A stretch of DNA of 64,000 nucleotides from Dysidea avara. Taxonomy: Eukaryota > Porifera > Demospongiae > Dictyoceratida > Dysideidae. The stretch covers positions 13,373,959 to 13,437,958 of the forward strand of contig NC_089278.1 in assembly GCF_963678975.1 (NCBI RefSeq), given 5' to 3'. Shown here piece after piece: positions 22,301 through 32,600 of the stretch. Position numbers and translations under genes: made by a program. The number at the start of each line of letters is the position of its first letter. Position 1 is the first letter of the stretch. The notes under the pieces are model-generated. The model made no database searches. It was not told the origin of the DNA and saw only the letters and a program-made list of their open reading frames with translations.

Positions 22301-25300
22301 TTGAAAGTACTGAGAATATTAGCTAAGGAGATACAAAGCAAAATTAAATTTGTGAAAACAAACATGATCCACATACTCTAATAGAGCAGTCACTTAGAAG
22401 TAAAAAATGCACAAAAAAAACGTTTGAAAAAATTCTCCAGGTTTCGAACCAGGGATCTCCACACCTATACACCCAAGCCCTTTACTACTCTCTCACTGCT
22501 GTCAGCTGCTTACTTGACTTAATTTCTACCTTATAAATGAAGTTATGGTTTAGAATGATATCTCATAGATATATCAGTGGAAATTCTAGAACATTGTATA
22601 TGCATTGTATTGAAGTCCTCAGAAAAAAATGTGTGCTCTATTTTGAGTACTACAAATGTTATGAAAATAGCCTATGTAAGTATGTCGTGGGGCCAAGTAC
22701 AGCCGGTACGACCGGGCGACATACTCATTTTATGGAACCAACATTTTCATGTATCTGTAGCTCCATAGTGCTTGAACGGTAATTAACCATTTCTACCATG
22801 GAAAACTTTCAGATAGGGTATCTCCCATTCCTCAAGTTGAATCTTCCCAGCTATCATTGGGTAAATATATATAGCCATGCAGTCTTCGAGGATTCCTGTA
22901 GCTAGTAAAGTGGAAAGGAAGTATCAAGGCCAACCATAGGCTGGTAGGGCTGCACCGATTCTAGTATCGGTATTGGTATCGGGCCGATACTGCTGTTTTC
23001 ATGAAGTATCGGAATTGGCCATTATATTGTTGCAGATACCGATTCTTATCACGTGCGAGAATAAAATTAATAACGTTCGTTTGTACTTGCTCATTTTACT
23101 AGCACAGTGGATGTCTAAAAGCATCAAGTATAACACTAATAGCTAACTACCAGCAAAATTACTGATCTATGCTGAAACCTACGTGTGAAAATGCTTTACT
23201 GAGAAAAAGATTGATATACTCTAATAGAACAGTCAATAACTCTAATACAGCAATCAGGTAGAAGTTACTGTTTCAGTATTAGAATATTTAGTGTTTTTGA
23301 AAGCACCATTATGATATTATCTAATCTTCTCCAAAAGAATACACTGGTTTGCATTTCAATGACTTCCTTCTTTGTAAATCTTGATTGGCTACTTCATTAT
23401 AAACATGAACCATACTGAAAACGTGTACAAGAATACCATGAAATGCACTATATAATAAATGTGTGCACTATGAAGTAGCTACTTTAAAGTACTTGGTATC
23501 GGTACTTGTACTTGCAGATACTTTCCAGCTGAGTACTTGGTATTTGAAGTATCGGTAAAAAGTGGAATCGGTGCAGCCTTATAGGCTGGCTTTGGAACTT
23601 AAAAGAAGTGAGTTCCGCACAAAAAAAAATAAAATACAGCCAAACTGTGAAAAAAGGTGTGGCCCAGCCTGGGTGAAAAAGTTATGAAATCAAAGGTGAT
23701 GGACTGCAACGATGTTAATGCTACTGCATTGTTAAAAATTTATTAACATCATGCAACCATTTGTTAGCTGTCACCTTTGATTTCACAACTTTTTTCACCC
23801 AGACTTTTTAAGGCCAGGCTGCACCTTTTTTTGCACAGCTTGGTGTGAATAAATATATTGGATGATTCATTTGCAATTTGTAAAATTTCCCTTTAAAATG
23901 TTGACATTTTTGACCTTCTGTATTACAAATATTGAAGTATTTCATTTTACTTGACACAATGCTTAATTGTCCAATTTGCCAAAAATTTCCATATCAAATA
24001 ATGGTTACTTGTTTTAATGAACTCGTAAGGTGTAAAACCCATCTTCATCATTCTGGGGCTTTCATGCTTCTAAAAGTCCAGCCAGAAGATTTAAAATTGC
24101 TGGACATAGTTAAAACACAGAACAGACTGGGGACTTTAGCCTACCTCAAACTCAACTTACTTTCTTATGGATAGCGAGGACATACCTAGCACATGGAGAT
24201 TAGGTTCAAATGTATAATTGTCCTGCCCACTTATTTTTCTTGCCATAAATAGAACATGAAGTCCATGTCCATGGCTTGCTCCAGTTGGGCCTAGCTATAA
24301 AGAAGTGCTGTTACTTAGAATCAATTTATTGTGCCTTCTGCAATGGTAGAATACTGAGTCTTTTTTTTCTGGCATACTTTCCCATCACAACCTTATGTCA
24401 ATAAGTCACTCTTTAGAATTCCTATGGATACAAATATATGAAACTGACAAGGAGAAAACATCCTGACCACCTGCTGTAAGTGTATGAGTGTAAATCGCTG
24501 GCTGCAGGTTCAAGGCTGCCCAGGTCTGGTCATGAATTTTTTCTCCTTTTTGCACCTTTTCAAACATACTTAATAACTTCTTTAAACAGGCTGTAGGACC
24601 TGGTGTCCTACAGACCTACAGCAATTGTTGTATTTTGGTGACTGCTCTATTAGAGTGTTTTGTGAGTGTGTGTTGTCAAAGATTTTAAGTAGTGAAATGT
24701 GTGTTCATTGTTCTGTAGTGATATAGCATACTGGAGTGGACTAGTGGATTTACACACAGACAACATCTTCTTGACAGAAGCACCAGGTATGTACCACTGC
24801 AAACTGTTCATTAACTTTATGGTGTAGTATAGAGGTAACATATATTATTAGCTCTCCAATATTATTAACACCAACCACTAAATTGTTTATACAAAAGAAA
24901 TCCCAGTCATGGTCTCAATTGTGCATGCTATATATATATATATATATATTATAGGGTAGTTCAGCATCTCAATATCTGTAGTATTACGTATATATAACCC
25001 ATTTCTGTTTTAATTTTTACTGGAATATTTTGTAAATCTGTTTGTATAGGTTTGCTGGCATTCCATTGTATAGAGTGTGAGTTCACAGGAGGTGAATCAT
25101 TATTCATTGACGGGTTCTGTGTGGCTGACCACATCCACCAGACACAACCGGATCACTTCCAACTCCTCAGCAAAGTTTCCCTTCCTTTCCAGATGCAATT
25201 CAAAGACGCACTGTACCAGACACGAAAAAGATTTTTCCAACCAAATCACGAAGGACAAATAATTGAAACCAACTACAATTATATTGACAGACAACCAATT

Positions 25301-25594
25301 GACAATCGGGCCATGAGTGATATGCAGGCTGTGCTAGACTGTGACCCTGACAAGGCAATTTCAACATTTTACAAGGCTATGGATTACCTGCACAGCCTGT
25401 TGTATGGAAGTCAGTTTGCTTATGAAATTAAACTTTTACCTGGAGCATGTCTGCTCTTTGACAACCACAGATTGCTACATGGCAGAAAGCCACTCACCGG
25501 ACACCGAAAACTTTGTGGTAGTTCTGTAAACAGAGAAGAATGGGAAAGCAAATTAAAAACATTGGAGAGACAAGCACAGAACAATTCCGGTTAA
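19350..25594 (+). CDS. TMLHE-like: Trimethyllysine/gamma-butyrobetaine dioxygenase-like protein, copy B (three exons, 419 aa)
   Basis: Paralogue of copy A, transcribed away from it. Exons 19350-19996, 24719-24786 and 25050-25594 are in phase; exon 2 is 68 bp, as in copy A, with the same phases (2 and 1). The Arg-rich N-terminus without acids over about 30 residues suggests mitochondrial import. Zinc cluster Cys59-x-Cys61-x2-Cys64. Metal triad His228-x-Asp230 (LHTDN) and His382 (HRLLHGR). The 2-oxoglutarate Arg is Arg391 (GHRKLCG). All catalytic residues are present, so both copies look functional. The first exon is much more alike between copies than the third (for example PPSVEYEEYMNSDEGLL is identical, while the exon-3 middle differs), which may reflect gene conversion. 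Intron 1 (4.7 kb) holds SINEs, a hAT MITE and other repeats. Confidence 0.9.
20043..20275 (+). mobile_element. SINE 3' part with (TG)n tail, copy 1
   Basis: Shares GTTACTAG(C/T)CCT, a CAAGT...AGCACAGG/GTGCACAGG block, GCTGGTT(C/T) and the terminal GGCTTTGCTTTGTGTGTG with 39290-39440, where a tRNA-like head is also present. It is bordered by TG runs on both sides and lies in intron 1 of copy B. Confidence 0.6.
20868..20945 (+). mobile_element. Short tRNA-derived SINE-like repeat, copy 1
   Basis: GCAGGTTCGAAGCTGCCCAG followed by GTC(C/T)(A/G)GTCATG(G/A)ATTTTTTC and TTTTCAAACATACTTA recurs at 24507-24580. GGTTCGAAGC resembles a tRNA B box. Confidence 0.6.
21023..21088. repeat. Short perfect-looking hairpin (about 29-bp arms)
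   Basis: AGTGACTGGCACTTCATAGC... pairs with ...GCTGTGAAGTGCCAATCACT, with a few mismatches, around ATAATAATA. Possibly the end of a foldback element. Confidence 0.65.
21794..22060. repeat. Dispersed repeat, two diverged copies (second about 22690-22880)
   Basis: Both copies share in order TTTTCATG(C/T)AT(T/C)TGTAGCTC, ATAGT(A/G)C(C/T)TGAA, AATTAACCA and AGTTGAATC..CCAGC. No coding capacity or clear ends. Confidence 0.55.
22436..22500 (-). repeat. tRNA-like relic (B box), probably SINE head
   Basis: On the minus strand, GATCCCTGGTTCGAAACCTGG contains a B-box-like GGTTCGAAACC with a pairing T-arm stem. I cannot fold a full cloverleaf with a sound anticodon arm, so this is not called as a tRNA gene. 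Confidence 0.35.
22945..23581. mobile_element. Non-autonomous hAT transposon (637 bp) with intact 8-bp target duplication
   Basis: Ends TAGGGCTGCACCGATTC and GAATCGGTGCAGCCTTA are inverted repeats. The flanks 22937-22944 and 23582-23589 are both TAGGCTGG. Inside, GTATCGG units recur near both ends (subterminal repeats). The exact duplication suggests a fairly recent insertion. It lies in intron 1 of TMLHE-like copy B and contains a pair of the dispersed CTCTAATAGA motif at 23217-23257. Confidence 0.9.
23636..23852. mobile_element. MITE with long inverted repeats (about 217 bp)
   Basis: The left arm has CTGTGAAAAAAGGTG, CAGCCTGG and GGGTGAAAAAGTTATGAAAT, then CAAAGGTGA. The right arm is its inverse with a 13-bp indel. 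Hairpin-forming, no coding capacity. Confidence 0.75.
24507..24580 (+). mobile_element. Short tRNA-derived SINE-like repeat, copy 2
   Basis: Second copy of the 20868-20945 repeat, just upstream of exon 2 of TMLHE-like copy B. Confidence 0.6.
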
Positions 25595-26163
25595 TTATTA
25601 CTTGAAGGAGTGGACATGTCTATATAAACATTACAACTACATTTTTAAATAGTTTTAAATGCACCAATGTATTTAACTTTTATGTCATTATGGAACTGTA
25701 GTTGGCACAGTGGGGGATTGGCTTTTAAAAATCCCTCCCGGGAACAGTGGGGGAGATGGTGGGGATTTGACTTTTTAAAAAAAATCAAACTTCACTCGTG
25801 GGGGTGCAACAGGTGGATAAATCTCCATATAGCATGGCTACACTACACTTTAGGAAACAAGTTGTTTGCAAGTTGAAAAAACACTACAAAAATCTTTAGA
25901 ATCAAATCTCCCACTAAGGGACAGTGGGGCTTAATATTGATAAGTGCATTATACTAAAACAAATCACTCTAATAGAGCATTCATAAGCTCTAATCTGAGT
26001 TATTCTATCTACAGGCTGGAACAAATACAACAACAGTAGCATGCAGTCTCAAACTGGGTCCAAATGTCCAAACCTTCATTCAATTACTAGGTGATATATC
26101 TATCCAATTGCAACACATTCATTCATTTCGGTGACATGATACATGGTGTAAATAAAGTCATTG
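25595..26163. other. Convergent intergenic spacer between TMLHE-like copy B and MYLIP
   Basis: Holds a Harbinger-like relic (about 25700-25952) with GTGGGG tracts and the end ATAAGTGCATTA, like the element at 18682-19062, and a dispersed-motif copy at 25965-25983. No gene. Confidence 0.55.
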
Positions 26164-28528
26164 TTAAATGCTGTAGACAAGTTGTATGTGGGCAATGTGT
26201 TTGCGGCATATTGGACAAAGAAAACAAATCTCGGCACATCTCCGACAGCAAACGTGATGTCCGCATGGACAAAACACAACTGACACTTCTTTGTCATAGC
26301 ACACCTTGCAGAGACGAGAGTCTTCAATCTTGCGTAGAAACTGTCTAAATTTGCCACCTAATTTAGTATTCAGTGACGATGTACTAGGAGATTTGACAAT
26401 TTCTGTGGTCACATCATCAACTTTATCTGTACTCTGTGAGGATTTGCCTTGCAGAGATGCATTCCCACCTTCACCGGTCTTTTCCAGGATCTCTTTAGCC
26501 AACACTGTACTACTTCTGGACAGGCCAATCCTCAGGTAGGCATCAATTTCTGATTCCTGTTGTCCAAAGTTAAAGCTGCTGGCAGCATCATTGACATTAG
26601 CAGCTTCAATAGTGATAGCTCTAAGAGTAGGTGGGGATATTTGTGGCTGCCTACAAGTAAACATTGCACAGCTCACAAATACAACCTTGAAAAAAGCTCA
26701 CCATTACCAAAAGCAAACACATGTACACATATCATCCTGGCCAGAGGAAGTTGGTGACGCGTCATAGCCCTATGACGTACTACTACGAATGATTACACAA
26801 TAAAGCATGATGCCTGAAATTAGCATTGTTATTATGAAGTCCTTTGTTACATTCACGAGAAGTATGCATAATGTAGCATTTGTTTTTTGGTTATAAAAGC
26901 CACACAAAGTGCAGATAAAAGGGCTCTGAGAACTGTAATTTATCAATATCAATTTGCGCATTAGAATACTTCTTATCAATACTAAGGTGTCAGGGTTGAA
27001 CTTTTCTTTGAGATCATGAGATGTTTTGATGACGCATGACCAACCTCCTCTACATACTGGCATACCTTTGTTCTGGATTTTCACTTGACGTTGAGGAGAC
27101 TACAGCGTTAGTAGTACCAGGGTTACTAGCTTGCAGTTGATGAAGTATTTCCCAGGCTTGTGAGTAGGCCTCCATCTTTGTACGAATCACATCAAAATGA
27201 TGCCTAGCTCTAATTGTGGCTCCAGGATAAACTGCTCTTTTTAAAAGCTCCTTCATTGTGAATGCCATGCGATGGCTCAACACACGGTCCCCAACTCGCT
27301 CATGGTAGAAGAAGGTATGGTCTTCAGTGAGCATACGGAACATTGAGAGTGCCAACTTGTGGGACGGAGTTTTAACAGTGTTTGTTACAGTGATGTTTTC
27401 TTCAGTGTCACTAACAGATCTGTAGCGAACAGTAAAGTATTTGTCTTTGTATGCTGCCTCCAGTAACGCACTATATGGAATCCTGTAGAGAAATTTGCAT
27501 AGAAAATACATTAAATGGTAAACAGTATTATTACCTATGAATTGGACGTCCTCTCAAGTTAAATACAGCCAACATGTTTCCCCCAATACTCAAAATTACA
27601 TCATCATTGCCATCTGACTTGACTGGGTAGCGGTGACAGCCATATCCCTCCAAACGAGACATCTCCGTGAGGAAAAGTGATTCTGCTGAGCTGCGGCTTA
27701 GCCCTAACACAAGACACTCCACTTAGCAGTTACCTATATTTACTAAGACCACCTCATTACAGCATCCAAACACAGCTAATGTGTACATGCTTCATGATTT
27801 CCTTTATACCATCATAAACACACTTTCTGAGGTTATACTACATTTCTGTTGATACTTACCAGCAAGGGATTGGTGCTCAATTGCAATCCGACGTGATACA
27901 CCAATCTCACTATTAGGGAAAAATCGAGGGTACATCATTGTGGGAACGCTAGTTGGAGGAGGCCCATCTTCAATATGTGCCATCAAAGCTCCAATATATG
28001 GTTGTTTATTTGGTGGTACATGAAACTCTCCATTGGCAATGGCATATCGCAGGTGGACATAGAAGATGACTCTGTTGATGTAATATAACAATAGAGACAA
28101 TTTATTTAGCCATACCTGGTTGATTCTTGCTGTATGTGTTCTGGTTCAATAAAATACTTCACTCTCAATTCAAATCTGTAAGGTGGTGGTGACTTCACTT
28201 GTCTTTCAATGTCATTTCGTAAATTTAACCAGTAACGGAAGCCTTTACGCTTATACTGGAGTCCAAAGTAATCCTTCTCAACAATTGCAAGAGCACCACA
28301 TATCTGTAACAAGCCATCACAACTGTCACCTTTCTTTAATATATATACACATGCTCATGTAGAGTTCTGTACTTATTGTTTATGTAATCAAGAATTTGTA
28401 TACAACACAGCGATTATCTGACATACCTTATCTAGGCATACGTCTCCTTTATCATCAGGCTGAACCTCAAATTGATAGGTGAGCGAGTTGGGTAGTGAAA
28501 TAAAGCATAATACTTTTCGCGTAGCCAT
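26164..28528 (-). CDS. MYLIP: E3 ubiquitin ligase MYLIP/IDOL: FERM + RING, six exons (524 aa)
   Basis: MYLIP/IDOL is a FERM-domain RING E3 ligase; in vertebrates it ubiquitinates LDL-receptor family proteins and myosin regulatory light chain. Exons 28528-28427, 28303-28116, 28071-27860, 27703-27535, 27482-27066 and 26650-26164 join in phase. The FERM N-lobe starts at MATRKVLCFISLPNSL; the exon-2 stretch DYFGLQY...WLNLRNDIERQV matches MYLIP DYFGLQF...WLNLRNRISQQM. The middle lobe and PH-like third lobe follow (residues up to about 345). The C-terminal C3HC4 RING is at about 477-511: LCKVC, CPCGHHVCCRRC and CPIC, ending HIQLVYSI like vertebrate HVQHVYLP. It is longer than human MYLIP (445 aa), the excess being a Ser/Thr-rich linker before the RING. 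It converges with copy B. Confidence 0.92.
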
Positions 28529-29045
28529 AATCGTTCTAACCTAGCTGTTTCACTGTTTAAAACTGTTGTCAACAGCTGATACAATTCCATGGTGATATTT
28601 GAATCGAATATACCCAACGAAATAGCGTCCCGTACGTTATCCAAAGTGCCCGGAGTCACAAGAAACAGTTACTCCAATTAATGCTACCTGGCAGGTGTGT
28701 AACTATAGATACATTCATACATAATATTATTGTGTATATTTGTAAACCTCATATGCATTATACAGTGATATCTCGTGAAACAGATTCGTGAAAGACCGGC
28801 AGGTACCAGTGCTAATATTACAAGGAGAGCCTCATTCATCACGCACAGAACTCAATTTTGAATATAATGTACCCCAGCATAGCTGTAAAAAATACATGTA
28901 CTGTCCTCTTTCAGGGGTGTCTTTATATGCTACTATATCCTTTGTGCATGTTATAGAGAGACCTTGTTAGACCCACCCTATTACCGAAAATACTGCAGCC
29001 ATAAAATTGTCACATTACTCTCAACATAACTATTCAACAAACTAC

Positions 29046-29095
29046 CATAGATATACAGACAAGTACAAGTATGGGTACTTGTCTGTATATCTATG
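29046..29095. repeat. Perfect hairpin, 20-bp arms
   Basis: CATAGATATACAGACAAGTA and its exact complement are separated by 10 bp. Confidence 0.85.
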
Positions 29096-29240
29096 AAACT
29101 GGTCGCCGTGAAAGGTAGGAATATACCAATTATTCTAGCATTACTTTTTGGCTGGAAAAAGCATGAAGTGTATTGCCAGAATAATAGATACAATCCACAA
29201 TTTTTGCAGTGATAACTTGACTGCCTGCTCAGCGGCTGGC

Positions 29241-29330
29241 CTTTGTTGAGGTGGTCATTGATCTTATTTTTTTAACATAAGTTTAAAATCTTATGTTAAA
29301 AAAATAAGATCAATGACCACCTCAACAAAG
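29241..29330. repeat. Perfect 40-bp inverted repeat with 10-bp loop
   Basis: 29241-29280 is the exact reverse complement of 29291-29330 with GTTTAAAATC between. Arms start CTTTGTTGAGGTGGTCATTG. The lack of any mismatch implies recent origin or active homogenisation. Confidence 0.95.
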
Positions 29331-29695
29331 AGTGTAAAATACATCTGGACTAGCTTCTGTAACAAGCTGGCCTCATTACTAAGGTGGCAGGTAACTGCAG
29401 CTTCTTCTGTAATGTCATAACCAAGGCATTTCAGAACTGTACCTGTGCTTCCTATGCTGCATTTTGAAGTTACCCCTATAGTCCAGTCTAAAGTAATTAC
29501 TCTATACCCGAAGCCTTTATACCAATGCAAATGGTTTCCATGTACACAGCACAATAAACAATATATACCTCCATGGTATGACACAGAAAAGAGGATCAAG
29601 TTGTATGTATTTTCCCTTTGTGCTTTGTTGCATCATATTAATGATTGTTGTGTAACAACCAACACAAAAAATTCCTATAAAATATTATTAGTCTC

Positions 29696-32600
29696 TTAGT
29701 CAAGAAACCGACGATTTGGATTTCTTCCACAAAGCATAGTGCGCATTTCAGGAAGCATCTAAAACAAGAATGTAAAAAACAATACAAGAGAGATATATTA
29801 ATGGCTATTACCTGTCCACCAAGTAATTCTAGTCTGCTTTCCAGTGTATTAGTCACCTTGATTTTGCCTTTCTGGGTGTACAAATCCATTCCCCCAGCGC
29901 TAAAAGTACACATTACAAGCAAACAAGTTTATATATCACAAAAATCAGATACTATTTGCAACGGCGCCATGGCTTAGTTGGTTAAAGCGCCTGTCTAGTA
30001 AACAGGAGATCCCCGGTTCGAATCCGGGTGGTGCCTTTTTTTTTTTTTTCGATTTTCAAACCTTTTTGGTGCCTACTTTTTTTTTTTACTGAAACTGAAA
30101 CATATCAAGAAATATTGTTTTGCAGCAACACTCCACTGAATAGCTGAATGAATAGATCCAGAATCTTCCCTAAAGAATGGTACGGCAGTGCAGCACTGCT
30201 TTACCTTCCTCAAAAGTTCTTTGATGTGATAAAAAGGAGCATGTAAAAGACTTTGTGATGTGAATTAACAGTTTTACTGCTCTGCTACTATTCATACTTA
30301 ACAACATACCAGTCATCAGGAAGAAAACTCTCTGTGATCTGTACAGTACACTCTTTTCCTGTAGCCTCCTTGTATGCACTACACGATGACTTAATGATGC
30401 TCTATAACACATCATAATACACACAACCTATAATATACATGTATGAATATCACCTGTAATAGTTTCACGTCATCTTTCCTGCAGCTAACTTGTACTTCGG
30501 GCTCCAACAATTGACACATTCCCTTAGTAATGGAGACACAGCATAAAACAGTTATAAACTACAGGGAGAAGTGTACTTGTGAGTCAGGTATAAAAACTAG
30601 CAGGAGATCATAAGAGAAGGCACATACAACCTTCTTAAGTACTTGAGATGGGGACACGTCAAAGTCACCGGTATACAAGGCCAGCCAAAAAAAATCTGCT
30701 AGTCAACGAAACTGTCCATTTACATATAAGTTACCTGTGTGAGAAGCCCCTTCAACATTTCTTTGTATTTGCTCTCATTCTTCCTGATATCTCCCAGCCT
30801 TACTCTAGTCTCCTCCATAATACGCTACCACACAACACAACACAACCATTACGACACATACACAGTGACCCTTACAACTGTTCTCTATGCAAACTAGTTT
30901 GTTGTTACAAACCTGTATGTGGTCATCTTGTGCCTTTAGTGTAGCAATTCTTGCTTGGTTGAGCAGGTTGGATCGCTGACTATGAAATGTGATCAAAGTG
31001 AGATCAACCAAACACACACACACACTACACACATTTTCCGCTGCATCTCAATCTGTTTCTCTTTGCGCTCAAAATATGACATAATCTTTAGTTTCTCCTG
31101 CTGGAACAGACGTCCACGCTCAATGTTGAATTCCTCTTCAGCCTACAGTGGTCACAATGGAAGTTGAAGTGAGTGAAGCTCAACCATACATAATACACTA
31201 CTACAAGTCATAAACAGGCCCAAAGAATCAGACAATAAGACTGGGCATAAGTGTGTCACCACACAATAAACAATGTGATAATGTAGTGTCACCACACTGT
31301 AAACAATGTGATGATGTAACTTGTTGATTTGAAAATTGAGCATTCATCAACTGGTCTTGACAAAAAGGTTTTTTTCCTCTAACAATATTGCAGATGGCAT
31401 AATAAGTGGAATTCCATATTCTATAAACACTAGGAGGTGAACAGTAATAGACCAATCACTACGAATATCGACAATAGAATTTGCACATAAAAAAGTATGA
31501 TTTATCCATTGTTTGCTGGGGATGTGTGAAGGCTGTGATGACTCATTGAGATGTTTTTACGTAACTTGGGAAAGGGGTTGCCAAAATAGCTCACAATTTA
31601 GAGCTTACAACTAATCTACTCCAAACCAACACTGCACTTGTCTGCATCCATTCAATAACCTTATCCCAGCTGCAAGCCATTTGTCCCATTCACATACCAT
31701 TGTAACATGACCCCACACATAGTGGACTCTCATCCCCACTATCGTTTCCCTTACTTCATCAATGATATCATTGGTGGCTGAATGCAGTGAGTAGGCAAAG
31801 AAAGATTAATCATGTGAGGCATCTAAGAATGAGCCGATAAGTTCTCTATGATATTTAGAGATGATGTGGGCAAGGCTACTCACAAACTTAATTACCGGAG
31901 GCCACAGACCGAGGTAATTAATTGTAGTCCACATTGTCTGAGGACTCCAAATAGCATAGAAACTGATGTCGGCTTGTTCTAAGTGATTTAGAAAATTTTC
32001 CTGAACCAAGTAAGTCAAGAAAGAGTGAAAGTGTCACCACACAGTACACAATCAGTGTAATGTGTATTAGCATACACAGTATAACCAGTGTGACTGTGTA
32101 TGCTAGCATTGGGATTTATTCTTAAGGTTACAGTATACTGGATGTCCAATAACACACATTCTCCACAAACTACAGTTCTATCACACAGACCCTAACTGTT
32201 ACACACTAAACTTAGATTGGAATTGAAAGAACAAGGTGGCCTCTATTTGCAGTTATAAGTGGGGTTGTTATTTGCTTGAGTTACACTGCAAGATATTTGT
32301 GTCTTCAAGTTAAGCATTTGGCAATAAAGGGACTTTGCATTTAGTTACTATCGTAACACAGCAGAGCTATTAACCACTAAAAATTTAAAAGACATTCTCG
32401 AAGTTGTGAAACATCAGTACACTAATTACTACAGCAACAGAAGCCATTTCTTTACACAACTAGTTACTATGCCTATGTATACTGCACAATCTAGCACTAA
32501 TACAGAGGTCTAACTCACTAGTATACTAGAAAAACTGATGCAGAAGTGCTCCACTCACCATTTAGTATACCATAATAAAACCATAAATTATCTTTGCCGA

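Larger units (their letters stand above)
28529..29695. other. Spacer between MYLIP promoter and V-ATPase E 3' end
   Basis: MYLIP upstream region and V-ATPase E downstream region; it holds the two perfect hairpins listed next. No gene seen. Confidence 0.5.

Noticed and set aside
22436-22500. Possible tRNA gene on the minus strand
   Set aside because: Only the B box and T-arm are convincing; no acceptable acceptor or anticodon stem, so treated as a SINE-type relic.
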